From the NCBI RefSeq assembly GCF_017347605.1, contig NZ_AP024484.1, forward strand, positions 2,618,501-2,682,500: a DNA stretch of 64,000 nucleotides. Direction: 5' to 3'. The number at the start of each line of letters is the position of its first letter. Position 1 is the stretch's first letter. Source of the stretch: Prevotella herbatica. Lineage in GTDB: Bacteria > Bacteroidota > Bacteroidia > Bacteroidales > Bacteroidaceae. The position numbers and the translations under genes are program-made. The notes beneath the pieces were generated by a model that saw nothing but the letters and a program-made list of their open reading frames with translations, did not search any database and was not told the origin of the DNA. Of the stretch, positions 37,371 through 47,471 are shown piece by piece.

Positions 37371-38957
37371 TTATTTAATCCAACGAGGGTCACCTGTCTT
37401 TGAAGATTTCAAATCATCGCTCTTTACTGTGAAGTCATGATTTGCATAGTCTGCATAGCTAGGATTGTAACTAGTACCAGTATTATCATAGACGGTTATA
37501 CCTGGATTTGTTTTATCATCAGTCGCCAGAACAAAGTTTGGTGAGTTATAGTAGTTGTTACCACTGAAACTCGGAATAACTGTTGTTGCAAATTTACAGA
37601 ATACACCAGTAGAGTTACTTACGATATTGTTTGTAAAGGCTACCGTACTTCCTGTAAATCTTACATAGAATACACCCTTATTTACTGAAGCCAAACCGTC
37701 AAGTGTGTTGTGGTCAACGCTGATGTATGGAGTTACTCCAGGGAAACTGCTAGCCTTGTTATCATATCTAAAGAAATCACGACAAGAGATAGCGTAAACA
37801 GTGTTGTTTGTAAATGTCAAGTTGTGTATTGCACCTGCTCTACAATCAAGGAAGTCACTTGCGGTGCTAATGTCATGAATGATACAATTGTTTATTTTTA
37901 AGTTCGTAATATCTGATGCAACATTCACATAGTAAACACCACCTGTATATCCTTTAACTTCGCAACCTTCAATAGTTAGATCACCAAATTTGCCAGCTGT
38001 CTTATAGTCTGCAACATACTTGATGGTAGCATTGTTGTTTCCGTCAAGAACCAGCTGTGTCAAACTAAGTGTTGCACCGTCACTGAGTTGGAAACCGCCT
38101 TGTATTATAGCCTTGTCGTAAGAGCGTACTGACTTGATAGCGATGCTCTTGTTCAGAGGCATGTTGCCGTCTATTGTGTTTATAGGATAGTTACCAGGCA
38201 TCAAAGCCAATACGTCACCATCTTTTGCATTGTCAATACTAGTTTTAAGGTCACTACCTGCTTTTACAAGAGTTGCTCCACCTAAATCAATCGCAGTCTT
38301 AACACTTACGGTACCTCTTGTCTTAGTGTTATTATACAGTTTGATCGTGTAGCTGGTTTCAGGAGAAAGCCCACTTATTGTTGCCGTTCCAGCAGCAATT
38401 TCATCTGCTGTTATAGTGTGTGAGATTACATTTGATGCGACTGAACCATCCTCTGTAGCCACAATAGAAGTAGCAGTTTCTCCAGCTGGCCATTTCAAAG
38501 TTACAGTCGTTGCAGTGATATCAGTCTCTTCATTTACAGCACTGAGAATGTTTTCAGGATCAGTTTCAGCATAAGCCGTACTCCATTTAGAGTCTCTTGA
38601 TGAATCATCCTTTGTAATGGCTTTTATTCTGAATGAGTATTTTGTCTCACCTTGCAGACTACTTACTGTGTAAGGTATGGCGCTGGCTAGAACGCCAGTA
38701 ATTGTTTTCACAGGAGTTCCTGCAAAAGTAAGACTGTCATCTTGGAATACTTCAATGGTATAGCTGTCTGCATTAGATTTTTGCCAAGTAAGTTTTACGT
38801 TCGTCTTGTTGACAACTTTTGCAGTCAGTTCTACTGGAGCATAGTTTCGGTCGAGAATTAAACTTGTTATCTCGTCCATTGGATTACTGCAAGAACTTAC
38901 TGAAATGATGGTCGCAAGTCCAAGCAGGTATTTTGATATGTTATTTATAATCTTCAT
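37371..38957 (-). CDS. Surface lipoprotein with FN3 and parallel beta-helix (DUF4957/DUF5123 type)
   Basis: 528 residues from the Met of MKIINNISKY, which gives a lipoprotein signal with C23 (VSSC). The frame extends 12 codons upstream into the SusD 3' end, an unlikely start. Two fibronectin-III-like domains (about 35-235) precede a right-handed beta-helix region (about 240-500) with repeated Asn-rich turns such as LTFTNNTVYAIS. This matches the DUF4957/DUF5123 proteins that accompany SusC/SusD pairs in Bacteroidetes pectin loci. It is probably a surface glycan-binding protein; no catalytic residues were identified. Confidence 0.82.
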   Translation of the reverse strand: MKIINNISKYLLGLATIISVSSCSNPMDEITSLILDRNYAPVELTAKVVNKTNVKLTWQKSNADSYTIEVFQDDSLTFAGTPVKTITGVLASAIPYTVSSLQGETKYSFRIKAITKDDSSRDSKWSTAYAETDPENILSAVNEETDITATTVTLKWPAGETATSIVATEDGSVASNVISHTITADEIAAGTATISGLSPETSYTIKLYNNTKTRGTVSVKTAIDLGGATLVKAGSDLKTSIDNAKDGDVLALMPGNYPINTIDGNMPLNKSIAIKSVRSYDKAIIQGGFQLSDGATLSLTQLVLDGNNNATIKYVADYKTAGKFGDLTIEGCEVKGYTGGVYYVNVASDITNLKINNCIIHDISTASDFLDCRAGAIHNLTFTNNTVYAISCRDFFRYDNKASSFPGVTPYISVDHNTLDGLASVNKGVFYVRFTGSTVAFTNNIVSNSTGVFCKFATTVIPSFSGNNYYNSPNFVLATDDKTNPGITVYDNTGTSYNPSYADYANHDFTVKSDDLKSSKTGDPRWIK

Positions 38958-38977
38958 AATCTTAGGAATTTTATATA

Positions 38978-40786
38978 TTAAAATCCGAGCCATGTGTTGT
39001 TTAGCTTACCATTACTGTTGTCAACGAATGTTTGCCAGATAGGCCAGATTGCATGTGTACTTGGCGTATTGATATATAGACCGTTAATGAGATCATCATC
39101 AATCTTTAATACACCAGTTTTAGAGTCTGGTTCAAGCCATGAAGTCTTTTCGTATCCATTCAAGCTAACAAGGTTTGCACCTTCATCATCTGTATCTCCA
39201 TGATTAAGACCATAGATAATAAGGGTCTCGCCATCTGCAGCAGTCTTGGTATATACACTTCCTGGTAAGTCCGCGTAAGCACCAGTGCGAGTTCTTAATG
39301 CCTGCATCTTTGTTTTTGCTTCAGCAAGTTTGTCATCAATAAGGTTCCAACGTATAAGGTCAGCTTTTCTAAGTTGCTCACCTGCAAATTCAAGTCCGCG
39401 CTGTTCAACAATACCATTGAAGAATGCGTCTTTGTTTGCTGTATATTTATTTTTAAGAGTAGCAACCTTCTCTGCTGGCAATACGCGTGACAACACTGGT
39501 TCCATATATCCCCATGCATCGCTAGGACCACTAAGTTGGTTAATGGCTTCTGCTGCCATTAGATAAATATCAGCCATTCGCATATATTGGAAGTTGACAC
39601 CGTCATCGTTTGTCGATGTAACGATGCGGCCCATCCATTCGTAGCGGAGTTTGCCGAAACACCATTTGCTTACTTTGCGCAGCTGCTGCTTTGATTGTGA
39701 CTCGTTGCTCCAGTCGTATGGTACACAAGTAATGTCACGACGAACATCCTCATTGTCGTAATCATAATACAAATAAGGTAAAGGACCGTTTACACCGCCT
39801 TGTGCCTGCTTTGTGTACTGGTCTTTGGCATTATGCTTAACGCCCCAAGTATATAGTACACGTCCACGACCGTCAGAGAAAGGAACTTCCCAGAGACTTT
39901 CGTTACCCGCATCAGTTTTGTCCATACAAAGGTTTGTAAAGTTTGTCTTGAAGTCACCTAATTTATTCTTTCCGCTGTTGATGACGTCTTCACATTCGTC
40001 ACGTGCAATCTTATACATGTTGTCCACAGAGAGGGCTGGAGCGTTACTCCTTCTTACAGTTCCGTCTGCACGGTAACTAAATCCAGCTGCATAGAGTGCG
40101 ATGCGTGCACGAAGTCCCTTTACAAAAGACTTGCTGACACGTTCTACGTTCTTAGTCTTATCATTGTCGTTAGGCCAAGGCATCATATCTTCGGCCTCCT
40201 TGAGGTCGGAAAGCAGTCTTACGTAGATAGAATCACGGTCTGTGCGTTCCTGATACATTGTATTAGTCGAAATAGGCTCAAAGCGTGCAGGAACATCTCC
40301 CCATCCTTTTATCAAGTCAAGATAAAGTACGGCACGAAGAGTCATGCCCTCACCGAGCAATTGCGCCATTTCTGGACGATTTGCAGGGTCACCATATTGC
40401 TTTATCGCATCTATTACCATGTTGGCACGTTCAATACCTTCATAAAACTTTGCATACGCATTGTTTGATGTATTCATAAGAGTATTGTTTGGTGTAGCAT
40501 TGTAAGCACATAGGTCATACTTTGCACCGTCTGGAGTTTGTGCCAAAGTAGGGATGTTTATCATCTCAACATCGGTATTCATTCCGTAATATGGAATGAA
40601 ACGACCACGATATGAATTAGTCTCTCCAAATGACTGGTGAATACCCATTATGGCAGATTCAGCCATTTTTTCAGTATATCCAACAACACTAGGGTCAAGC
40701 GAAGATTGGTTTGGTGCATCCATATCGCAAGAACTTAGTCCGGCTAATGATAATGCAAGTATTGATAGTTTTATATATTTTTTCAT
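38978..40786 (-). CDS. SusD/RagB family surface glycan-binding lipoprotein
   Basis: 602 residues with a lipoprotein signal (LAGLSSC, lipid-anchored C20). TPR-like helices are typical of SusD (AYAKFYEGIERANMVIDAI, YLDLIKGWGDVP, MRMADIYLMAAEAINQL). It caps the SusC channel and binds oligosaccharides on the cell surface. It lies 19 bp downstream of susC and is followed by the beta-helix lipoprotein. The GH28-GH105 enzyme upstream suggests a pectic ligand. Confidence 0.95.
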   Translation of the reverse strand: MKKYIKLSILALSLAGLSSCDMDAPNQSSLDPSVVGYTEKMAESAIMGIHQSFGETNSYRGRFIPYYGMNTDVEMINIPTLAQTPDGAKYDLCAYNATPNNTLMNTSNNAYAKFYEGIERANMVIDAIKQYGDPANRPEMAQLLGEGMTLRAVLYLDLIKGWGDVPARFEPISTNTMYQERTDRDSIYVRLLSDLKEAEDMMPWPNDNDKTKNVERVSKSFVKGLRARIALYAAGFSYRADGTVRRSNAPALSVDNMYKIARDECEDVINSGKNKLGDFKTNFTNLCMDKTDAGNESLWEVPFSDGRGRVLYTWGVKHNAKDQYTKQAQGGVNGPLPYLYYDYDNEDVRRDITCVPYDWSNESQSKQQLRKVSKWCFGKLRYEWMGRIVTSTNDDGVNFQYMRMADIYLMAAEAINQLSGPSDAWGYMEPVLSRVLPAEKVATLKNKYTANKDAFFNGIVEQRGLEFAGEQLRKADLIRWNLIDDKLAEAKTKMQALRTRTGAYADLPGSVYTKTAADGETLIIYGLNHGDTDDEGANLVSLNGYEKTSWLEPDSKTGVLKIDDDLINGLYINTPSTHAIWPIWQTFVDNSNGKLNNTWLGF

Positions 40787-40805
40787 TGTTAAATCCTCCT
40801 GCGTA

Positions 40806-43800
40806 TTAGAAATTCAAGTTCAAACCAATAACAAACTGACGACTCTTTGGGTATCCAGAGTAGTCAACTCCAGGTGTAAGGTTTGTTCTGCGCATTGTTG
40901 AAACTTCAGGATCATAACCTGAATAACTTGTGATGCAGAACACATTGTAAGCTGTAACATAGAAACGAAGACTGTTTATGCCCATTTTGTTTGTAACGAG
41001 CTGAGGTATTGTATAGCCAAGCGTCAATGTGTTAAGACGAAGGAAAGATCCGTCTTCTACAGACCAGTCAGAGAATACCATTCTGTTTGTGTATGGAGAG
41101 AACTCTGTTGTTGTTGCATTAAGTTCTTTTAATTTCGCAGGGTCGTTTGTAATCAGACCTGTTGCAGGATCAAGATTTGTCCAACGGCTACCAGCAGCCA
41201 TTGTGCTTAACATGTTACGGTATTGGTATTTGCCTGTTGTTGAGAACTCAATCTTGTTGGCATTGTATATATCGTTGCCAACACTGAAATTAAAGTTTGC
41301 ACTTAAGTCAAATCCATAAGCATGGGCATTGATGCCGAAACCACCAGTGAAATCAGGGTTAGCATTGCCGATGATAGTTTTATCACTTGTATCAATCTTA
41401 CCGTCACCTGCATCTGGTTTACCATCACCGTCTGTATCTACTGTTAGCTGATCTGCCAGCTTCATTGAACCTGGACGCACCTGACCTACAACACTTGTAG
41501 CATCAGCTACACCGCTCTTGAGTATCCATTTCTTTTTTGTTGCGTCATAACCAGTGAAGTCATCAACTTCATATCTGCCTGCTGACTTATAACCGTACAT
41601 CTGACCAACAGAACCTCCTACAGCTATCCAATAGTCGTTTCCTATTTCAGATGAAGCCCAATAGCTTTCTGCTCCAAAGTCGTTCATCATACCAAGACTT
41701 TTGATTTTAGACTTATTGAAACCAATGTTTCCATTTAAATCAATTCCCCAGTTCTTAGCATTTACTGCATGCCAAGTGAAAGATGCCTCAAGACCTTTAT
41801 TCTCTGTCTTACCCATGTTTCTGTATTGGTAGTCATATCCTGTTCCTGATACAGGGAAGGCGATAAGTAAGTCTTTTGTCGTGTTAAGGTATGCCTCAAC
41901 AGAACCAGTTAATTTTCCACCCCAAAGAGTGAAATCAAGACCAAGGTTACGTGTAATTGTAGTCTCCCATTTCAAGTCAGGATTTGACATATAAGTAGAA
42001 GGTGCCCAATAGTTACTGATACCGTTTACCCAAGATGTAGTATTGTTTTCATACACCTGTGTTAACTGTCCTGATGGAATATTGTTGTTACCGGCAGTAC
42101 CGTAACTGAAACGAAGTTTTAAGTCATCAAGCCATTTTGATGTACCCTTCATGAAAGGTTCTGAAGATATACGCCAAGCAGCAGCAGCTGAAGGAAAATA
42201 TCCCCAACGGTTTTCTTTAGAGAACTTAGAAGAAGCATCTGCACGGAATGTCGCGCTTAAAAGATACTTATCCTTGAAATTATAGTTAGCTCGTCCAAAG
42301 AATGATAACAATTTATCGTCAGGAGAGTAATAGTCTTTAATCATATAAGGAGTACCCTGTGTAGAGAGTCTCCATGCATCTTCAGCCATGTAGTTTACAG
42401 GGAAGCCGTGAATGATGTTTGTGTTTACTCTTTCTTTTGTTATGATATACTCATGACCTAACATTATGTTAAGGCTGTGATCTTTGTTATTGAGCAACTT
42501 CTTGAAATCATAACTAATAGTGTTAGTATTGCGGAAACTATGACGGTCAGTCTGCTGAAGTTGTGTAGCAGGCATATTCTGATTTTCGCTTGCGGGTACA
42601 TTCTTTACATAATATGTAGTAGTACCCCAGAATCTCTTGTCGTAGTTTGATGTAAGGTCGTAACCGAACTCAGTTTTTGCTGTGAAGTTATCAAATATCT
42701 CCCAGCCGAAATCGCCAGCTAAGTTAAGATTCTTTCTGTTCTGCAAACGGTCGTTGTCATAAACAGACTGTACAGGATTATATAGGTTACCAAGGTCGTC
42801 GTCGCCAGAACCTGAATCAGAAGTTAAGTTATTTATTGGGAAAGGTGTATAAATTACTGAATACTTCAAACGTTTATCAGAGTCGTATGAACTTGTAGCA
42901 TCATTAGCACCACCACCACGAATGTTAGTCATAGAATACCTAGCTTGTAAATCAAATGTAGTATTCTTTGTTGGTTTGGTGTTTAACTTCAAAGAGAAGT
43001 TATCGCGCTTGTAGTTACTTCCAAGCATAATCGCCTTATCGTTCATGTGGGCATAACTGAAAGCATACTTCAATGCATCTGTGCCACCATTGATATTGAC
43101 GTTGTGGTTGAAGGTGTGACCAGTGCGACCGAATGTTATGTCCTGCCAATTGTTAGTTGCGACATCATCATATAAGTCAAGATCTTGATATGAACCAAAG
43201 AAATTTTCATAGTTAGATATTGATTCACCACCCTTCAACTGTGCAAGTTCATATTGCCATGTAGCATAATCTCTAGCGTTAAGAACATCTAGTTTTTTAG
43301 CGATTTTCTTAAAACTGTAATAAGCGTTATAGCTAACCTTAACTTTACCGCTTTTACCGCTCTTTGTTGTTACTAGGATAACACCGTTGGCACCACGAGA
43401 ACCATAAATAGCCGTTGAAGAGGCATCTTTTAATACTGTGATGTCTTCGATGTCATTTGCTGGAATGTCACTGATACTTTCAACAGGGAAACCGTCTACG
43501 ATGAATAGAGGTTCATTGCTCTGTGTGATAGAACCACCACCACGCACACGAATCCTCATTTCTGCATCAGGCGAACCTTCTGTTGTTGTGATCTGTACAC
43601 CAGCCATCTTTCCTGTTAACGCTTCTGCTGCGTTGGCTACAGGTACAGCTTGCAGAGCCTCACTGTTTACTGTGGCAACAGATCCGGTCAAGTCTTTCTT
43701 CTTGACAGAACCATAACCGATTACGACGACATCGTTAAGGCTTGTTGCCTCATCGTCAAGAGTTACTTTGATAGAGTTTTTTCCTGCAACATTTACGACT

Positions 43801-44051
43801 TGTGGTTTCATACCAACATACGAAACTTTAATTTTCTTAGTGTTGCCTTTTAGGTTTAATGTAAAGCTACCGTCAATGTCGGTTACACCGCCATTACCTT
43901 GTACTCCCTGTTCCATAACAGTTGCACCGATAATTGGTTCACCGGTATTGTCCTTAACTGTACCTTTGATAGTTTGTGCTGATAAACTTCCGACGAATAA
44001 CGACAGAAGGCAGACTAGCACAATTCGAAAATTTTTCAAGTTACCAGACAT
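40806..44051 (-). CDS. SusC/RagA family TonB-linked outer-membrane transporter
   Basis: 1081 residues. A signal peptide (about 1-25, ending LSAQ) is followed by a CarboxypepD_reg domain (IKGTVKDNTGEPIIGATV) and the plug with the SusC marks LNDVVVIGYGSVKKKDLTGS and LKDASSTAIYGSRGANGV. The 22-strand barrel ends in the aromatic GLNLNF. It imports oligosaccharides with SusD, powered by TonB. First gene of a three-gene operon with a consensus promoter. Confidence 0.96.
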   Translation of the reverse strand: MSGNLKNFRIVLVCLLSLFVGSLSAQTIKGTVKDNTGEPIIGATVMEQGVQGNGGVTDIDGSFTLNLKGNTKKIKVSYVGMKPQVVNVAGKNSIKVTLDDEATSLNDVVVIGYGSVKKKDLTGSVATVNSEALQAVPVANAAEALTGKMAGVQITTTEGSPDAEMRIRVRGGGSITQSNEPLFIVDGFPVESISDIPANDIEDITVLKDASSTAIYGSRGANGVILVTTKSGKSGKVKVSYNAYYSFKKIAKKLDVLNARDYATWQYELAQLKGGESISNYENFFGSYQDLDLYDDVATNNWQDITFGRTGHTFNHNVNINGGTDALKYAFSYAHMNDKAIMLGSNYKRDNFSLKLNTKPTKNTTFDLQARYSMTNIRGGGANDATSSYDSDKRLKYSVIYTPFPINNLTSDSGSGDDDLGNLYNPVQSVYDNDRLQNRKNLNLAGDFGWEIFDNFTAKTEFGYDLTSNYDKRFWGTTTYYVKNVPASENQNMPATQLQQTDRHSFRNTNTISYDFKKLLNNKDHSLNIMLGHEYIITKERVNTNIIHGFPVNYMAEDAWRLSTQGTPYMIKDYYSPDDKLLSFFGRANYNFKDKYLLSATFRADASSKFSKENRWGYFPSAAAAWRISSEPFMKGTSKWLDDLKLRFSYGTAGNNNIPSGQLTQVYENNTTSWVNGISNYWAPSTYMSNPDLKWETTITRNLGLDFTLWGGKLTGSVEAYLNTTKDLLIAFPVSGTGYDYQYRNMGKTENKGLEASFTWHAVNAKNWGIDLNGNIGFNKSKIKSLGMMNDFGAESYWASSEIGNDYWIAVGGSVGQMYGYKSAGRYEVDDFTGYDATKKKWILKSGVADATSVVGQVRPGSMKLADQLTVDTDGDGKPDAGDGKIDTSDKTIIGNANPDFTGGFGINAHAYGFDLSANFNFSVGNDIYNANKIEFSTTGKYQYRNMLSTMAAGSRWTNLDPATGLITNDPAKLKELNATTTEFSPYTNRMVFSDWSVEDGSFLRLNTLTLGYTIPQLVTNKMGINSLRFYVTAYNVFCITSYSGYDPEVSTMRRTNLTPGVDYSGYPKSRQFVIGLNLNF

Positions 44052-44091
44052 ACGTTTTTGATTTTATTAGATTAGTAAAAATTCACATTCG

Positions 44092-44122
44092 CAAAAGTAA
44101 TAAAAATATATTAATTATCAAA
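44092..44122 (-). promoter_or_regulatory. Promoter of susC
   Basis: Minus strand: TTTG at 44122-44119, a 19-bp spacer, TACTTTTG at 44099-44092. It matches the consensus exactly and leaves a leader of about 35 nt. Confidence 0.75.
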
Positions 44123-44212
44123 CTAACAAATTGACAATAATATATGAAAAATTGTTAAGTCGTTGATAATCAGATTTATAGATAATAAAATTGTTAGTAA
44201 TTAATTAGGGCC

Positions 44213-44248
44213 GAAATAAAAAAAGAACTAACTATTGTGGTTAGTTCT
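44213..44248 (-). terminator. Terminator of the GH28-GH105 gene
   Basis: AGAACTAAC and GTTAGTTCT pair around a 7-nt loop, with a T run on the minus strand. It shows that the enzyme gene and susC are separate transcripts. Confidence 0.8.
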
Positions 44249-44346
44249 CGTATATGTAAAATGTTTGTAATGGGAAAAACTCGCTATTTTAACATATCAT
44301 TTTTTATTGTGTTTACTTTCGTCGTCTCACTAATTGATTTCCTATG

Positions 44347-46908
44347 TTAATTTTCTACAGGTAGATTGCTTTGCTCCATTTCAAGACTTGCCCAAACAAA
44401 AGGTCCTACACCTTTTGCGTCATTGTCACGTACAGGTTCTGAAATATAGTATTCAAAGCTACCGTCACGTTTGTAGTTAGGTGTTTTTACGTATTTGCCA
44501 GGACCAGGACCTAGACCACTGACAGAACAACATTTCGTCAGACTTATTGTTTTGTCAGCATTTACACGTACAAACTGTTTTAGTATGCCGTTGTATGCCG
44601 TTATACCTGCTTTTTGAAATTCAGCAGGAAGGTAGCCTTTGCGTACTCCCTTTAGAAGAACGTATGCGAACATAGATGATGCTGTGCTCTCAAGATAATT
44701 CTTGTCGCTATTCACATCCATGACGTCATACCATACACCAGTATTCTTATCTTGATATTTCACAACTGCTTTCATTGCCTTGTTTAACAGTTTGATAACT
44801 TCACCGCGTCGTTCATAGTTTTCTGGAAGAACATCAAGAACTTCAGTCATAGCCATAACATACCAACCAAGGGCACGAGCCCATGTGTGTTGGCTTTGTC
44901 CATTTTCTTTGTTTGCCCAGAATTGTGAATGGGTTTCATCCCATGCGTGTTTCCACAAACCTGTAGATTCGTCATAAGTACGCTTGTCTGTCTTAATGAT
45001 CTGATTTACTGCGTCATCAAAATATTTGTTAGCTTTCTTTGCGCTCATGTTTTGCGCTGCATAAGCTGTGTAGTATGGTAGTCCCATGAATATGCCATCT
45101 AGCCAAACTTGGTTTGCATAAATTGCTTTGTGCCACCAAACTCCCTCTTTTGTACGTGGTTGGTTTTTTAATTGTTTGAATAATGTCTTTAAAGCTTTAT
45201 CTATATTCTTTTCAGGCTGTAGATTATTCATTCTAAGTATGAATTTGGCTGTACGAACGTTATCAAGATTGAAGTCTTTATATTCATATCCAGTGATGTT
45301 GCCTTTTGGATCAATCATCTTTGCAGGATACTCTTTGAGATAATTCAATATTTCTGGGTTCTTATATTTCTCATAAGTATCAAGCATGCTTTCTTGTTCA
45401 ATTCCCATAACGTAACTCCATTTGGGTTTAGTAGAGAAATCAAGAAGGTATGGATGAGCAGTTCTTTTCATTTCTGATGCAACCAGCCATTCGCTATAAT
45501 TCTTGAAAGGCTTATCAAGCAAAACCAACGAACCGTTGATAAAAGTGTTTTCAATATTTATATCATGACTTTTACCTGTACGCATGATATCTTGGTCTTG
45601 TACACCATTAAATGTGCAGTTATTTACATTTATATTATATATGTTGTCGGCATCATCTAGTCCGTTGAGCAATATGCCATATTTGCTTTTTTGGCATGTT
45701 ACATTTTCCATATATACATTCCTGACTGTAGGGTTGAAACCACGCTTTGCTGCTTCTTTTGGCTCATAATTCAGGTTGATTCGCAATACGGCTTCACGGC
45801 ATTGTCCAACTTCTACATTACGCATATATATATTTTCGGTCAATCCTCCACGACATGAATTTGTCTTTATACGCAATACACGTTCCAAGTTTGGTGAGTC
45901 CATTTTGCAGTTTTCAACAAACACGTTGTTGCATCCGCCTGAGATTTCTGAACCAATAACAACACCTCCGTGTCCGTCTTCCATCACGCAGTTTCTAACA
46001 ATGATGTTCTTACTTGGAATATCCCATTTTCTTCCGTCAGCATTTCTTCCACTCTTTATGGCAATACAGTCGTCACCAGTATGGAAATTGCAGCCATCTA
46101 TTATTACGTCTTCACAGCTTTCTGGATCACAACCGTCACCATTAGGACCATTGTTCCAAACTTTAACACCCTTTACAGTGATGTTTTTTGATAGTAATGG
46201 ATGTATAACCCAGAATGGAGAGTTGAGTAGAGTAACATTTTCGATAAGAATGTTTTCACATTTATATAGGTTGATTAGTTGCGGACGCATTCCTAATCCC
46301 TTCATGTTGCGTTTCTCTATAGAAGTTCCGTTTTCTACGAACTCAAATAATTTTGGCCTACCTATATTTTGATTTTCCGTAACTTTCTCATTTGCTTTGA
46401 ACCAATCTTTTCCACACATCTTCCACCATGTATTCACGCTTCCATTGCCATCAATGGTACCTTCACCTGTAATAGCGATGTTCTTTTCTCCATAAGCGTA
46501 TATGCAAGGTTGATAGTTCATGCAGTCCATGCCTTCCCAACGCGTTTTTACAATAGGGTAGAGGCTCGTGTCAAAAGCAAAAATTATATGTGCATCTTTC
46601 TCAACAACAAGATTTACATTGCTTTTTAGTGTAATTGCACCTGTGTTCCATGTACCAGAAGGAATTATTACTTTTCCTCCCCCAGCTTTAGAACATGCAA
46701 GAATAGTTTTGTTAATTGCAATCTGATTCTTAGCAGCAGAAAGTTTAGATCCTGCTCCATACTTGGTGATTATAAAACTCTGGTTTAGAAACTCTGGTTG
46801 TTTCACTCTTTGTTCAATCTGTTTGTATGTGTTGTTATTCCATCCTTGCGCAGCAATAGCGATAGGACATAATAGTAGTGCAAACAGAATCGTTTTAAAA
46901 CATCTCAT
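44347..46908 (-). CDS. GH28-GH105 fusion: polygalacturonase plus unsaturated glucuronyl/galacturonyl hydrolase
   Basis: 853 residues with a signal peptide (about 1-20). Residues about 30-470 are a GH28 beta-helix with all four catalytic signatures: NGDGCD, GDDCIAIKSG, GHGGVVIGSE and RIKTNSC. Residues about 500-850 are a GH105-type (alpha/alpha)6 domain, seen as HTWARALGWYVMAMTEVLD and TKCCSVSGLGPG. GH28 cuts galacturonan backbones, and GH105 removes the unsaturated uronic acid left by lyases. Both are usually separate proteins. The neighbouring SusC/SusD operon makes this a pectin or rhamnogalacturonan locus. Confidence 0.9.
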   Translation of the reverse strand: MRCFKTILFALLLCPIAIAAQGWNNNTYKQIEQRVKQPEFLNQSFIITKYGAGSKLSAAKNQIAINKTILACSKAGGGKVIIPSGTWNTGAITLKSNVNLVVEKDAHIIFAFDTSLYPIVKTRWEGMDCMNYQPCIYAYGEKNIAITGEGTIDGNGSVNTWWKMCGKDWFKANEKVTENQNIGRPKLFEFVENGTSIEKRNMKGLGMRPQLINLYKCENILIENVTLLNSPFWVIHPLLSKNITVKGVKVWNNGPNGDGCDPESCEDVIIDGCNFHTGDDCIAIKSGRNADGRKWDIPSKNIIVRNCVMEDGHGGVVIGSEISGGCNNVFVENCKMDSPNLERVLRIKTNSCRGGLTENIYMRNVEVGQCREAVLRINLNYEPKEAAKRGFNPTVRNVYMENVTCQKSKYGILLNGLDDADNIYNINVNNCTFNGVQDQDIMRTGKSHDINIENTFINGSLVLLDKPFKNYSEWLVASEMKRTAHPYLLDFSTKPKWSYVMGIEQESMLDTYEKYKNPEILNYLKEYPAKMIDPKGNITGYEYKDFNLDNVRTAKFILRMNNLQPEKNIDKALKTLFKQLKNQPRTKEGVWWHKAIYANQVWLDGIFMGLPYYTAYAAQNMSAKKANKYFDDAVNQIIKTDKRTYDESTGLWKHAWDETHSQFWANKENGQSQHTWARALGWYVMAMTEVLDVLPENYERRGEVIKLLNKAMKAVVKYQDKNTGVWYDVMDVNSDKNYLESTASSMFAYVLLKGVRKGYLPAEFQKAGITAYNGILKQFVRVNADKTISLTKCCSVSGLGPGPGKYVKTPNYKRDGSFEYYISEPVRDNDAKGVGPFVWASLEMEQSNLPVEN

Positions 46909-46983
46909 GATATAAATTGTTTATTCAATTATTTTTTTGATTTAAATTTTTAAGTAGTGAAGGCATTTAAAAAAACTGATTGT

Positions 46984-46999
46984 ATGTCTTCACAGACAT
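46984..46999 (-). promoter_or_regulatory. Perfect dyad in the leader of the GH28-GH105 gene
   Basis: ATGTCT, 4 nt, AGACAT. It lies between the -7 box (TATATTTG, minus strand, 47049-47042) and the start codon. It could be an operator or an RNA hairpin. Confidence 0.4.
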
Positions 47000-47041
47000 A
47001 ACCTGTTATAATCGAAATGTCTTTTTCCCATTTTCACAATG

Positions 47042-47049
47042 CAAATATA
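47042..47049 (-). promoter_or_regulatory. -7 box of the GH28-GH105 gene
   Basis: TATATTTG on the minus strand, giving a leader of about 125 nt. There is no good -33 box, which fits control by an activator. Confidence 0.4.
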
Positions 47050-47238
47050 AAAAAAATATATTTATTTAATGATGAATATTCGTTTAAAATATATTATTAT
47101 TTATCAAGTCGTTGATTTATAATGGATTATGAAGATAATAAAAATAAAATAATAAGCTTTGTATGATAGAAAATAGAAGTGAAAAATAATTCATTATATT
47201 CAATAATGTGTTAAATCCTGAATTTATATGTTACAAAA

Positions 47239-47270
47239 TTTGTTTTTTCAATTTATATAATTTATATTTG
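47239..47270 (+). promoter_or_regulatory. Promoter of a candidate small RNA
   Basis: TTTG at 47239-47242, a 20-bp spacer, TATATTTG at 47263-47270. It matches the consensus exactly, but no ORF follows before the terminator at 47312-47348. Confidence 0.65.
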
Positions 47271-47276
47271 CCACAA

Positions 47277-47348
47277 GTTTTTAAGATTTAGTTTTTTACT
47301 AAATCGCCCTCGAGGTTGGATGCATCCTGCGCCAACCTCTTTTTTTTT
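47277..47348 (+). ncRNA. Candidate small RNA of about 70 nt
   Basis: A consensus promoter lies just upstream. The transcript would contain one hairpin (GATTTAGT, 5-nt loop, ACTAAATC; 47285-47305) and then a terminator hairpin (GAGGTTGG with CCAACCTC, 12-nt loop; 47312-47339) followed by nine Ts. No ORF fits inside. A separate consensus promoter for the sigma factor gene lies after the terminator, so this is unlikely to be only a leader of that gene. Start is inferred from the promoter. Family unknown. Confidence 0.6.
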
Positions 47349-47359
47349 ATCGTTAAAAA

Positions 47360-47391
47360 TTTGCCTGTACCGAAAATATATTTTATCTTTG
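47360..47391 (+). promoter_or_regulatory. Promoter of the ECF sigma factor gene
   Basis: TTTG at 47360-47363, a 20-bp spacer, TATCTTTG at 47384-47391, 80 bp before the start codon. Confidence 0.7.
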
Positions 47392-47471
47392 TAGCAATTA
47401 ATACTTTAAAAGCAATAAACAACAATTCGCCTATTGAAGCAATTTTACTTGGAATTTAAAACATTTACAAG

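Noticed and set aside
45776..46372. Plus-strand ORF of 198 codons inside the GH28-GH105 gene
   Set aside because: Antisense to the GH28 catalytic motifs, which are all intact in the minus frame.
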